64,000 nucleotides of DNA from JAFDVJ01 sp964487505. GTDB taxonomy: Bacteria > Acidobacteriota > Blastocatellia > Pyrinomonadales > Pyrinomonadaceae. The translations under genes and the position numbers were made by a program. Position 1 is the stretch's first letter; each line of letters opens with the position of its first letter. Below are positions 33,768-42,721 of this stretch, piece by piece. The stretch covers positions 16,352 to 80,351 of the forward strand of contig CAZARD010000005.1 in assembly GCA_964487505.1 (NCBI GenBank), read 5' to 3'. The notes below the pieces were generated by a model. It was given only the letters and a program-made list of their open reading frames with translations. It was not told the origin of the DNA and did not search any database.

Positions 33768-34850
33768 TCAACTCGGTTCATCCTTCCGGTCGAACCCGGC
33801 GACGACCTCGCTGACGACCTGGCGCAGCGATTCGTTGTCGAGCGCACGGGCCAGACGGTCGGCGATCCGGTCGGCGACCTGATATGTGATGCGCGCGATC
33901 AGATCTTCATCGACGACCGGAGCGGAGGGCTCAACGACCGGAGCGACGGGCTCGGGCTCCGGCGTTCGGAACGCCGGACGGATGCCCGTTTCATCCACCA
34001 GCGGCGGTAGATCGAGCAAATTACCCTCGTCGATGCTTACCGGAGACGCGGCGCCGAACAGCGGCTCGCGGATGGTCGCTTCGAACGCCGAGGCGTCCGC
34101 GACCGCTTCCCGCTCAAAATCCTCGACCGATTCAGGCGACTCGGCGTAATAGGCCGATTCGGGAACGAAATGCTCAGGCTCAGGCTCCGGCGCATATGAA
34201 TCATCGCCGACCAATGCGAATTCCTTGAGTTCGGCCTCGTCGAGCGGCTGCGTCACGATCCCGTCATCGAATGCTTCCCGCGCGGCATCGGGCTCTGCGA
34301 GACGGTTCGATTCGATCATTTCATCGTCGGAACCGACATCGCCGAAACCGAACGGCGGTTCGGCGGGTGGTTCCATTTCGACCGTCTCGGACGTCGAATC
34401 GAACCCGACGGCCGCGGTCGATCCGACAGCGCCGTCAACGGCTTCGGTCGAAGCGGCTTCGTGCGCTTGCGCCGACTCGCCGGCGAGAAGGTCCGTGACC
34501 TTGCTAACAAGTTGCCGGATCGACTGGAACGGCTTCGTCATATAGTCGTTCGCACCGACGCGACGCGCTTCATCTTCATCAAACGGTTCGAACGAGCCGA
34601 CGAGCAAAAGAACTGGCACGCGTTCGAGCGCCGGATTCTGCCGTATCGCCTCGCAAACCTGATATCCGCTGCGTCCCGGCATATTGACGTCGGCCATCAC
34701 AAGATCGGGAGTGAATTCGGCCAGTTTCGCGATCGCGGAATCGCCGTCGCCGACCGCGACGACTTCGATGCCCTCATCCGCAAACGTAAGATTCACGACC
34801 TTCTGGATCGTCACCGAATCATCGGCCAGTAGAAGTTTATAGTTTGGCAC
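33768..34850 (-). CDS. Receiver-domain protein with long acidic disordered linker
   Basis: A 360-residue protein. Residues 1-125 are a response-regulator receiver (LLADDSVTIQ, phospho-aspartate in MADVNMPG, lysine in YMTKPF). The next 170 or so residues are Glu/Pro/Ala-rich low complexity. The last 50 residues form a predicted helical segment (DEDLIARITYQVADRIADRL). This layout recalls polarity or motility scaffolds such as RomR or FrzS, but no direct homology can be shown. I chose GTG 34850 because AGGAG precedes it; the TTG at 34883 has none. It follows another receiver gene at 34880. Confidence 0.8.
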   Translation of the reverse strand: MPNYKLLLADDSVTIQKVVNLTFADEGIEVVAVGDGDSAIAKLAEFTPDLVMADVNMPGRSGYQVCEAIRQNPALERVPVLLLVGSFEPFDEDEARRVGANDYMTKPFQSIRQLVSKVTDLLAGESAQAHEAASTEAVDGAVGSTAAVGFDSTSETVEMEPPAEPPFGFGDVGSDDEMIESNRLAEPDAAREAFDDGIVTQPLDEAELKEFALVGDDSYAPEPEPEHFVPESAYYAESPESVEDFEREAVADASAFEATIREPLFGAASPVSIDEGNLLDLPPLVDETGIRPAFRTPEPEPVAPVVEPSAPVVDEDLIARITYQVADRIADRLARALDNESLRQVVSEVVAGFDRKDEPS

Positions 34851-34879
34851 GCGAGTTTCTCTCCTGTTTGAATCACCGA

Positions 34880-35272
34880 TCAACTCTTGACGAACATTCG
34901 AAGCATCGTTTGGAGTTGAACGTTTGTGAACGGCTTCGGCAAAAAAGCAACGGCACCGGCCGCAAAACTGTCGGACGACAGGCGGGCGTTCTGTTCGGCC
35001 GTCATCATTATCACCGGGATCTTCATATGACGTTTCTCGGACTGCATATAGCGCACGAGTTCGGTTCCCTGAATATACGGCATCACCACGTCGAGGATCG
35101 CCGCGACGAACGGTTCCCCGGCCTGCAGGATCTTGTAAGCCTCTTTCCCGTCCCGCGCAGTGATCGCGTCGAATCCTTCCTTCTCAACGATCGCCTTCAC
35201 GAGCCGAAGAATTGCCGGATCATCATCCGCGATCAGAATTCGCGGCTTTTCCGCGTTCGCTGCGTCTGTCAT
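34880..35272 (-). CDS. Stand-alone response-regulator receiver protein
   Basis: A 130-residue single receiver domain (CheY-like): ILIADDDPAILRL at the N-terminus, phospho-aspartate in AAILDVVMP, threonine in IMMTAEQN, lysine in FLPKPF. No output domain. ATG 35272 (MTDAANAEKPRIL) was chosen. It sits 33 bases after pdxA and 29 bases before the second receiver gene, so the three may be cotranscribed. The two receivers may form one signalling module. Confidence 0.88.
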   Translation of the reverse strand: MTDAANAEKPRILIADDDPAILRLVKAIVEKEGFDAITARDGKEAYKILQAGEPFVAAILDVVMPYIQGTELVRYMQSEKRHMKIPVIMMTAEQNARLSSDSFAAGAVAFLPKPFTNVQLQTMLRMFVKS

Positions 35273-35305
35273 AAGGTTCGATCGTATCCCGGTTCGGGCA
35301 AGCAA

Positions 35306-36316
35306 TCATTTTAACAAAGATTTTCTGATTTCCGCGAGTTCCGCCGCCAATTTGATCGCCGCCTTCATACTCGATTCGTCGGCGACTCCGCGACCCGCGA
35401 TGTCGAAGGCCGTACCGTGATCGACCGATGTGCGGATCAGAGGAAGGCCGAGCGTGACATTGACCGAAGCGCCGAACGACAGGCATTTGACCGGAATCGT
35501 CGCCTGATCGTGATAACACGCGACGACGGCATCGAATTCTCCGCGGTGCGCACGCAAGAAGATCGTGTCGGGCGGGTACGGTCCGGACGCATCGACGCCC
35601 GACGAGCGGCAATCGTCGATCGCGGGTCGGATCTCGCGACTCTCCTCGTCTCCGAACATCCCGCCCTCGGATGCGTGCGGATTGAGTCCGGCGACCGCGA
35701 TCCGCGGCTTTCGGCCGAGCAGCGTGGCGAGTTGTTCGTCGGCGAACGCGATCAGGTCACTCAGGCGCGCGCGCGTCACGAGCGCGATCGCGTCGCGCAG
35801 GCTGACGTGGGTCGAAAGCAACACGACCCGCAGCGGTCCGGCGAAGAATGACATCGCGAAGCGCTCGGTCGCGGTCAGTTTCGCAAGGAATTCAGTGTGC
35901 CCCGGAAAGTTGTAGCCGCCAAGATGTATCGCCGCCTTGCTGATCGGTGCCGTGGCGATCGCGTCGACCGCGCCGCGCTTGCACAATTCGACCGCCGCGA
36001 CGATGTTTTCCGCCGAAGCGCGGCCCGTTTTCGCGGATTCCCTACCGAATTCAAAATCGCCGACGTTCGCGAGGTCGATGATCGCCGGCCGTTCGAACGG
36101 GGCCCGATCTTCAGCCCGCCTGATCTCGAGATCTGCGGGCACGTTGAAGCGTCGCGCCGCATCGGAGATGACGCGTGCGTCGCCGATGAGGACCGGAACG
36201 CAAGCCGCCGTGATCGCGGCATCCGCGACGGCTTTGACCACGACCTCCGGGCCGATGCCAGCGGCATCGCCGACCGTGACCGCGATCCGCGCTTTTTCTG
36301 ATGCTTCTCCTTTCAC
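35306..36316 (-). CDS. pdxA: 4-hydroxythreonine-4-phosphate dehydrogenase
   Basis: NAD-dependent step of DXP-dependent pyridoxal phosphate synthesis, 336 residues. Family motifs: VTVGDAAGIGPEVVVKA at the N-terminus, GGYNFPGHTEFLAKLT carrying metal-binding histidine, AGLNPHASEGGMFGDEE, DTIFLRAHRGEFDAVVACYHDQ and VTLGLPLIRTSVDHGTAFDIAG. All are intact. Start MKGEASEKARIAVT at 36316. A terminator for the upstream gene lies at 36370. Confidence 0.95.
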   Translation of the reverse strand: MKGEASEKARIAVTVGDAAGIGPEVVVKAVADAAITAACVPVLIGDARVISDAARRFNVPADLEIRRAEDRAPFERPAIIDLANVGDFEFGRESAKTGRASAENIVAAVELCKRGAVDAIATAPISKAAIHLGGYNFPGHTEFLAKLTATERFAMSFFAGPLRVVLLSTHVSLRDAIALVTRARLSDLIAFADEQLATLLGRKPRIAVAGLNPHASEGGMFGDEESREIRPAIDDCRSSGVDASGPYPPDTIFLRAHRGEFDAVVACYHDQATIPVKCLSFGASVNVTLGLPLIRTSVDHGTAFDIAGRGVADESSMKAAIKLAAELAEIRKSLLK

Positions 36317-36369
36317 GCTCCCTTAGGATATCACCCGGCCGTCCATCGACCGAATTCGGGACCGGGGAA

Positions 36370-36408
36370 GAAAAAAAGCGCGCCGATCGAATGGATCCGC
36401 GCGCCGTC
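36370..36408 (-). terminator. Rho-independent terminator at the end of the dcw/hfq-like transcript
   Basis: On the minus strand, GGCGCGCGGATC and GATCGGCGCGC form a stem with a short loop, followed by a seven-T run (36377-36371). It ends the transcript that includes ftsZ and the Hfq-like gene. Confidence 0.88.
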
Positions 36409-36425
36409 TTCAGCGATCAAAGAGC

Positions 36426-36716
36426 TTACTTCTTGCCCTTCGCCGGAGCTTTCCGGTCCTCCGCCTTGTACATATATTTGATATGCCGCTTAAGCAACAA
36501 AAGATTCGGATCGTCGGCGCGGTTCACTTTCAGCGCCTCGCGATCGTGCCACTCGATCGTCCCTTCGATCTCCTCGCCATCGGCCAGCACGATGACCATC
36601 AACGTTCGCGAGTTGATCTGCTTGCGGTAGTAAAAGATCTCGGCGTGCGTGTCGATCTGCACCCGCTCGCCGCGCCCCTCACCGAAATCGCCTTTCGGAC
36701 GTTGATAGTTCTGCAT
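36426..36716 (-). CDS. hfq: Hfq-like Sm-fold RNA-binding protein
   Basis: A 96-residue protein. The core TLMVIVLADGEEIEGTIEWHDREALKV matches the Sm1 motif of Hfq, and LLLLKRHIKYMYK occupies the place of the Sm2 YKHAI motif with a different sequence. The tails are charged (N-terminal RPKGDFGEGRGER, C-terminal KAPAKGKK). I read it as a divergent Hfq; the gene symbol is tentative. A GGGAG ribosome-binding site precedes ATG 36716. It lies 23 bases downstream of ftsZ and is followed by a strong terminator, so it probably shares the division-gene transcript. Confidence 0.75.
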   Translation of the reverse strand: MQNYQRPKGDFGEGRGERVQIDTHAEIFYYRKQINSRTLMVIVLADGEEIEGTIEWHDREALKVNRADDPNLLLLKRHIKYMYKAEDRKAPAKGKK

Positions 36717-36739
36717 TGCTTTGATCTCCCAAGGAAAAT

Positions 36740-37873
36740 CTAATCGGCCTGACGCCGAATGAACGTCGGAACGTTCAGGTTCTCTTCATCATCCTCTTTC
36801 GGACCATAAGTGATCCGCGGCTGGAACCCGCCCGAACCCGACGATTCGACGCTCGAGGACGGGTTGGGCAAAGCGGCGTACTGCGCGCTGTCGAATCCGG
36901 TCGCGATGACCGTGATCTTGACCATCTCCTCGTCATCCTCGTGGAATACGGTTCCCCAGATGATGTCGGCATCGTCGTGGGCCTCGGCCTCGATCAGCGC
37001 GATCGCCTCTTCGATCTCATTTAGCGGCGTCCGCGTCGAACTCGTGATGTTGATGAGCGCTCCCTTCGCGCCTTTGATCGAGTTCTCCTCGAGCAGCCGC
37101 GAATCGATCGCAGCTTTCATCGCTTCGACCGCCGCACCATCGCCGCACGCCTCGCCGATGCCCATCAGCGCGACGCCGCGCCCGCGCATCACGGCGCGCA
37201 CGTCGGCGAAATCGAGATTGATGACGCCCGAGGTCGTGATCAGATCGCTGATGCCCTGGACCGCCTGAAGCAGGATGTCGTCGGCGCGCCGAAAAGCGTC
37301 CATGATCGAAATGCGTTCCTCGACGTCCTTGAGCTTCGAATTCGGGATCGTGATTATGGTATCGACGCACCCGCGCAACTCCGCGAGTCCGCGTTCGGCC
37401 TGCGCGGTTCGCTTCTTGCCCTCGACGCTGAACGGTTTGGTGACGACGGCGACGGTCAGGATGTTCAGTTCCATCGCGAGCGACGCGACGACGGGCGCCG
37501 CGCCCGTCCCGGTGCCCCCACCAAGCCCGGTCGTGACGAACACCATATCCGAACCTTCAAGTACATTGATCAGCTTTTCATAGTCTTCCAGCGCGGCGTT
37601 CCGGCCAACGTCCGGGTCCGAACCGGCACCGAGCCCGCGAGTGAGACGGCTACCAAGCTGGATCTTGAGCGGCGCCTTCGAATCGTTGAGCGCTTGGAGG
37701 TCGGTGTTCGCGACGATGAACTCGACGCCCTTGACGCCGGCCTCGATCATCCGGTTCACCGCATTGCCGCCGCCACCGCCGACACCGATCACCTTGATCT
37801 TCGCTCCGGTGATCGGAGGTTCGTCGATCAAGAACTTGATACCGTTGTTTTTAGATTGCAGTCCGTCCGTCAT
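36740..37873 (-). CDS. ftsZ: Cell division GTPase FtsZ
   Basis: Tubulin-like protein that forms the division ring, 377 residues. The tubulin signature GGGTGTGAAPVVA (about residue 115), the N-terminal GVGGGGGNAVNRM nucleotide-binding loop and the NLDFADVRAVM T7 loop region are present. The C-terminal peptide LNVPTFIRRQAD is the usual anchor for FtsA/ZipA-like partners. A 144-base spacer separates it from ftsA. Confidence 0.98.
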   Translation of the reverse strand: MTDGLQSKNNGIKFLIDEPPITGAKIKVIGVGGGGGNAVNRMIEAGVKGVEFIVANTDLQALNDSKAPLKIQLGSRLTRGLGAGSDPDVGRNAALEDYEKLINVLEGSDMVFVTTGLGGGTGTGAAPVVASLAMELNILTVAVVTKPFSVEGKKRTAQAERGLAELRGCVDTIITIPNSKLKDVEERISIMDAFRRADDILLQAVQGISDLITTSGVINLDFADVRAVMRGRGVALMGIGEACGDGAAVEAMKAAIDSRLLEENSIKGAKGALINITSSTRTPLNEIEEAIALIEAEAHDDADIIWGTVFHEDDEEMVKITVIATGFDSAQYAALPNPSSSVESSGSGGFQPRITYGPKEDDEENLNVPTFIRRQAD

Positions 37874-38017
37874 TTGATTGCTTCCTCAAATCCAATTGCG
37901 CGCCGTACTCGAGATGTTAATTCTGAGGCTGACCTTGTGCTGCTCAACAATATATTGTGCCTTCGGGCAAAAAGCATACAATGATTTGTGATAAAAAATC
38001 CAGTCGCCGTGTTAAAT

Positions 38018-39259
38018 TTATTTGAATTTCCCGCGAAAGCTCTCGAACCAAGCGGCCACCTTCTGCGTCGCCGTCGTCGGTCCTGCCAACTGCTCGCGGA
38101 TCTGACGGCGCATCGAGGTCAGCGCCAGGCCGCAGGCCGTCGCCCATTCCGGCTTTTGGACCTCGGCCGCCAGCCCGCCGAACAACTCGCGGTTGACGAA
38201 TCCGAGACGCGTCGGAGCGTCGAACACCTGCTCGGCGATCTCGACCATTCCGCGGACCTGCGAACCGCCGCCGGTCAGCACCACGCCGCTCGAATTCTGC
38301 GCTCCGGTCCGGTTTATCTCGTGCGCCAGATGCTGCAGCAATTCGATCGCGCGCGGTGACATGATGTCGCACAGGATCTCCTTCGAAAGGCCGCGGGTCT
38401 CGCTCCGTCCCACCGGGTTTATCTCGATGATCTCCTGCCCCTCGTTCTCACGGAAAAGGAACGACGCGACGCAGCCGTAATCGCGCTTGATCGCATTCGC
38501 CTCGGGAATCGAGACACGAAGGCCGAGCGCGATGTCCTTGGTGAAATGCATCCCGCCGAACGGGAAGACGCGCGTGTGCTGAACGGCGCCGCGCCCGAAG
38601 ATCATCAGGCTTGTCAGCTCCGAACCGATGTTGATCAGGGCGCAGCCGTATTCCCTGTCGTCTTCCGTCAGTGTCGCGGCTGCCGCGGCGACCGGTTCGA
38701 GGACCATCCCGTCGACATCGAGTCCCGCGCGGTTGACCGCCTTTTCGATGTTCTGTTTTCCCGCGCTCGGACTGATGATGACATGAACGCGGCTTTCGAG
38801 CCGCGCGCCGCGCATTCCGACCGGCTCGGTGATCCCGTCCTGCCCGTCGACGATGAACTCCTGCGGAAGGCGGTCAATGATCTCCCAACCGGCCGGCAGG
38901 GGCATCGCGCTCGCCGATTCGATCGCGCGCTCGACATCCTCTTCAGAGATCTCGCGGCCGGCGCCGGCGACCGCCACGACGCCGCCTTTGTTCTCGCCCT
39001 GAAGATGTTCGCCCGACAGGTTGACGGTCGCCATCTGGACCTCGAGCCCGCTGACCTTTTCGGCATCCTCGACCGCCCGTTTGACCGATTCGGCGACCGC
39101 GTCGGTGGTCGAGACTATGCCGCGCCGCAAGCCGCGCGATTCGGCCTCGCCGATGCCGACGATGTTCATCATTCCGCTTTCGGCCGGTTCGCCGATGACG
39201 CACCGGACACGGCTGGTACCGATATCCAGTCCGACCGCGTTGATCTGTCGATTTATCAT
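38018..39259 (-). CDS. ftsA: Cell division protein FtsA
   Basis: Actin-like ATPase that tethers FtsZ to the membrane, 413 residues. Motifs GLDIGTSRVRCVIGE (phosphate 1), LINIGSELTSLMIF (phosphate 2) and VVLTGGGSQVRGMVEIAEQVF (adenosine) are visible. The C-terminal stretch VAAWFESFRGKFK is the amphipathic membrane-targeting helix. The ATG overlaps the ftsQ stop (ATGA). Confidence 0.97.
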   Translation of the reverse strand: MINRQINAVGLDIGTSRVRCVIGEPAESGMMNIVGIGEAESRGLRRGIVSTTDAVAESVKRAVEDAEKVSGLEVQMATVNLSGEHLQGENKGGVVAVAGAGREISEEDVERAIESASAMPLPAGWEIIDRLPQEFIVDGQDGITEPVGMRGARLESRVHVIISPSAGKQNIEKAVNRAGLDVDGMVLEPVAAAAATLTEDDREYGCALINIGSELTSLMIFGRGAVQHTRVFPFGGMHFTKDIALGLRVSIPEANAIKRDYGCVASFLFRENEGQEIIEINPVGRSETRGLSKEILCDIMSPRAIELLQHLAHEINRTGAQNSSGVVLTGGGSQVRGMVEIAEQVFDAPTRLGFVNRELFGGLAAEVQKPEWATACGLALTSMRRQIREQLAGPTTATQKVAAWFESFRGKFK

Positions 39260-40104
39260 TGCTGTTTCCCGTTCCCCGCGACCTGCCTCGGGATCAGACG
39301 CATCGTTTGCCCGACCATCTTGATCCCTTCGAAGGTCGCCCCCTTGTTGGCGATGCTCTCGATGCCCCTCTGCAAATGTTTTCCGAACTCATCGTTCCCG
39401 AGTTCGATAAAGACCTCGGTCCCCGAATCCTCGATCACCACCCGCGGCTCGCCGAGATCCGCAAGATTGACCGATTTGACGCGCTTTATGAGGTCGAATG
39501 CCTTCCAATCATCCATCATCCTGGTGTACAGCTTGACACGCGCCAGATTGTCCTTCTGCGCACGTTCGGTGCGCGTCTGATCCCAGCCAGTCATCATCGG
39601 CGGGTGCGGCTCGTTTTTGGCCACGGCCGCCACGGTCGCGCCCTCTTCATCAACCCAGAAATCGCCGCCGTCGATCCGCACGACGGCCTTCGGCACGCGC
39701 TCGTTCAACTGGACCCGGATGCCGTCCGGCAAGATCCTCGAGACCGCCGCCGAACGAACGAAGCTGAGCGCCTCAACGCGTTCGCGGATCGCCGCAAGAT
39801 CCGCATGCCAAACCCCCGACCGCTCGGTCTGGCCGCGCACGATCGTCTCAACGGTCTCTTTCGGGACCCGGTTCGCGCCGCCGACGTCGATTCGTTTGAC
39901 CTCAAAGAACTCGGACGCGGTCACGGTCCGGTAGCCCATGAACGCGAGGAATCCGAGACAGCCGACGATGCACGCGATAAAGAACAGCGGCACGATGAAA
40001 TTGACGAGGTTTCCGTTCGTACGCGACGCACGCCGGGTCGTTCGGCGCTTTTTCGGCGCCGATCTGCTGGTCGTACGTACGATCTTTCGCTTCCTGGTGG
40101 CCAT
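39256..40104 (-). CDS. ftsQ: Cell division protein FtsQ
   Basis: Bitopic division protein of 282 residues. A highly basic cytoplasmic N-terminus (RKRKIVRTTSRSAPKKRR) is followed by one transmembrane helix (FIVPLFFIACIVGCLGFLAF), a POTRA domain (FFEVKRIDVGGANRVPKETV) and the FtsQ domain. It starts two bases after the murC stop and overlaps ftsA. It would link FtsL and the septal synthase in the divisome. Confidence 0.92.
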   Translation of the reverse strand: MATRKRKIVRTTSRSAPKKRRTTRRASRTNGNLVNFIVPLFFIACIVGCLGFLAFMGYRTVTASEFFEVKRIDVGGANRVPKETVETIVRGQTERSGVWHADLAAIRERVEALSFVRSAAVSRILPDGIRVQLNERVPKAVVRIDGGDFWVDEEGATVAAVAKNEPHPPMMTGWDQTRTERAQKDNLARVKLYTRMMDDWKAFDLIKRVKSVNLADLGEPRVVIEDSGTEVFIELGNDEFGKHLQRGIESIANKGATFEGIKMVGQTMRLIPRQVAGNGKQQ

Positions 40105-40106
40105 AG

Positions 40107-41492
40107 TTATTTCGAAAGCCGCTCGACGAGTTCATCCGAAAGGCGCGTGATGCTTCCGGCGCCGAGCGTGATCACGAGATCGTTCTCCTGCAAGAACGGC
40201 AGGACCTTGTCGGCGGCGGCCGAGGCGTCGCCGATGTACTGCGCGTTCTTGTGTCCGTATTGCTTGATGTTCTCGGTCAGGACCTCCGCGGTGATGCCCT
40301 CGATCGGCGACTCGCTCGCGGCGTAGATGTCGGTCACGAAAACGATGTCCGCGTTGTTGAAGCAGAGCGCGAATTCGTTCATCAGTTCGGCCGTCCGCGT
40401 GTAGCGGTGCGGCTGGAAGACGACGACCGTCCGGCGCCCGTTGCCGCCGGCCTTGGCGGCCGAGAGCGTTGCCGAAATCTCGGTCGGATGATGGCCGTAG
40501 TCATCGACGACGAGGACCCCGCGCGCTTCGCCCTTGACCTGGAAACGGCGGTTCGCGTTCTTGAAATCCGCAAATCCGTCGGCGATCTTCCCAAACGGGA
40601 CACCCAGTTCGAGCGCCACCGCCGTCGCCGCCAAAGCGTTGTAAACGTTGTGCTCGCCCGGGACCGGCAGGTTTATCTCGCCGAGCACCTCGGCGCCGCG
40701 CCATACCGTGAAGCTAGATCCGAAGGTATCGTGGTACCAGATATCGTGCGCGGAGATATCGGCCTGGGCGGTCATTCCATAGGTCACGCGGCGGCGCTTG
40801 ATCTTCGGAATGATGAGTTGCACGTTCGGATCGTCGAGGCAGATCACGCAGGCGCCGTAGAACGGGACCTTGTTGACGAAATCCGTGAAACACTGGACAA
40901 CGTCCTCCATTCCCTTGTACGACTCCATATGTTCCTTGTCGATGTTCGTCACGACCGCCACGGTCGGATAAAGCATCAGGAACGAACGGTCCGATTCATC
41001 GGCCTCGGTGACAAACCATTCGCTTGTGCCGACCCGCGCGTTCGAGCCGAGGATCTCGACGACGCCGCCGACGACGGTCGTCGGCTCAATGCCCGATTTT
41101 CCTAGGATCGTCGCGACCATCGAGGTCGTCGAGGTCTTCCCGTGGGTCCCGGCGACGGCGATCGAATAAGGCTTGAGCGTCATCAGTTCGGCGAGCATCT
41201 CGGCGCGCGGAATGATCGGAACCTGATTCTCGCGCGCCTGCACGATCTCCGGGTTGTCTTCCTTGACGGCCGAAGAGTAGACAACGACCTGCGCCTCGCC
41301 GACATTCTCGGCACGATGGCCCTCGAAGATCTGCGCGCCCAATTTCTCCAACCGGTCGGTGTTCTTCGAGCGCGAAATGTCGGACCCCGAGATCTGGAAT
41401 CCGAGATTGCAGAGCACCTCGGCGATGCCCGACATACCGATCCCGCCGATGCCGACGAAGTGAATCCGTTTTACGTTGCGAAACATTGTCAT
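40107..41492 (-). CDS. murC: UDP-N-acetylmuramate-L-alanine ligase
   Basis: First amino-acid addition of peptidoglycan precursor synthesis, 461 residues. The N-terminal HFVGIGGIGMSGIAEVL motif is specific to MurC. The ATP-binding AVAGTHGKTSTTSMVA, and the C-terminal DDYGHHPTEISATL and TLGAGSITRL segments, are present. Neither murB nor ddl follows it, unlike many dcw clusters; ftsQ comes directly next. Confidence 0.97.
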   Translation of the reverse strand: MTMFRNVKRIHFVGIGGIGMSGIAEVLCNLGFQISGSDISRSKNTDRLEKLGAQIFEGHRAENVGEAQVVVYSSAVKEDNPEIVQARENQVPIIPRAEMLAELMTLKPYSIAVAGTHGKTSTTSMVATILGKSGIEPTTVVGGVVEILGSNARVGTSEWFVTEADESDRSFLMLYPTVAVVTNIDKEHMESYKGMEDVVQCFTDFVNKVPFYGACVICLDDPNVQLIIPKIKRRRVTYGMTAQADISAHDIWYHDTFGSSFTVWRGAEVLGEINLPVPGEHNVYNALAATAVALELGVPFGKIADGFADFKNANRRFQVKGEARGVLVVDDYGHHPTEISATLSAAKAGGNGRRTVVVFQPHRYTRTAELMNEFALCFNNADIVFVTDIYAASESPIEGITAEVLTENIKQYGHKNAQYIGDASAAADKVLPFLQENDLVITLGAGSITRLSDELVERLSK

Positions 41493-41531
41493 TCGATCAC
41501 ATTGCGGCCGGTCGCGCCGGCCCGAAAAAAT

Positions 41532-42608
41532 TCAGCTGTCCCGAAGTCCCGCGAGTTCCTCGACAAGGTTGACCGCCGCCTCGGCGGCATCTCGCCGACC
41601 GATTTTGCGGGCCGCCGCTTCCATCGCCCCGATCGCCGCCGGGTCATCGATCAGTTCCATCAGCGATCTCGCGAGCGTTTCGGACGTCAGATCCGATTGG
41701 AGGATTATCCTCGCCGCGCCGACCCGAACCAGAGCCTCGGCGTTTTTCCGCTGATGGTCGTCGGCGGCGGTCGGCAAAGGGATCATTATCGCGGCCTTCC
41801 CGGCTGCGGAGACCTCGGCGCAGGTCGTCGCTCCGGCGCGCGAGATCACGACGTCGGCCCGCGCGAATTCATCGACCATATTCGAGATGTACGGCCTGAC
41901 GTCCGAACCCGCAAATTCCGAGTTTTCGTAGCGCTGCTTCATCCTCTCAAAATCGGCCTCGCCGGTCTGATGGGTTATCTCGAGGCGGTCGGCCGGCAGC
42001 CGATCGAGCGCGTCCGCGACCGCGTTGTTGATCGCCCGGGCCCCTTGAGAACCCCCAAAAACCAGAAGATGGACCTTTTCGCCGCGCGACTTCGGCTCGA
42101 CATCAAAGAACTCCCGACGGACCGGATTGCCCGTGACGACGCCCTTTTTCCCGAAATACGGCAACGCGTCCTCGAACGTCAGTGCCGCCTTCGTAATGAA
42201 TGGCGCGAGCCGCCGGTTCGTGAATCCCGGCAACGCGTTCGAATCCATGACGAGCGTCGGGATCCGCATCAGCGCAGCCATCAGCAGCACCGGACCGGAG
42301 ACGTAGCCGCCGGCGCCGACGACGACGTCCGGACGGAATTCGCGAATGATGGTCCGCGCTTCGAGAAAACTCTTTGGCAGGATCAGCAAACCCTTCAATT
42401 TGCCGATCAGGCCGACGTTTTTCAGCCCGACGCTGTTGATTACCGACAGCTGATAGCCGTTGTCGGGAACGATCTTTGTTTCGAGCCCGCGAACGGTCCC
42501 GACGAAGAGGACCTTCGACGACTCATCGCGCCGCAAGATCTCGTTCGCGACGGCTATTCCCGGATAAATGTGCCCGCCGGTCCCGCCGGCGGCGATCAAA
42601 ACTCGCAT
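41532..42608 (-). CDS. murG: Undecaprenyl-PP-MurNAc-pentapeptide GlcNAc transferase
   Basis: Converts lipid I to lipid II at the inner face of the membrane, 358 residues. The glycine-rich N-terminus MRVLIAAGGTGGHIYPG, the VGAGGYVSGPVLLMA loop, the VFGGSQGARAINNAV motif and the C-terminal RAGATTCAEVSAAGKAAIMIP segment are typical. ATG 42608 is the conserved start; an in-frame upstream start at 42689 adds unrelated residues. Confidence 0.96.
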   Translation of the reverse strand: MRVLIAAGGTGGHIYPGIAVANEILRRDESSKVLFVGTVRGLETKIVPDNGYQLSVINSVGLKNVGLIGKLKGLLILPKSFLEARTIIREFRPDVVVGAGGYVSGPVLLMAALMRIPTLVMDSNALPGFTNRRLAPFITKAALTFEDALPYFGKKGVVTGNPVRREFFDVEPKSRGEKVHLLVFGGSQGARAINNAVADALDRLPADRLEITHQTGEADFERMKQRYENSEFAGSDVRPYISNMVDEFARADVVISRAGATTCAEVSAAGKAAIMIPLPTAADDHQRKNAEALVRVGAARIILQSDLTSETLARSLMELIDDPAAIGAMEAAARKIGRRDAAEAAVNLVEELAGLRDS

Positions 42609-42721
42609 TCGATTAGTTTGGCCGGAAGCCGGAGCACGCCGCTCAAAGAACCTTTGGCCGCGCTCTCCGGGTTCAATCCCTGCTTCCAACCTTCACGTTC
42701 CCATCAACAAACCAAAAACAA

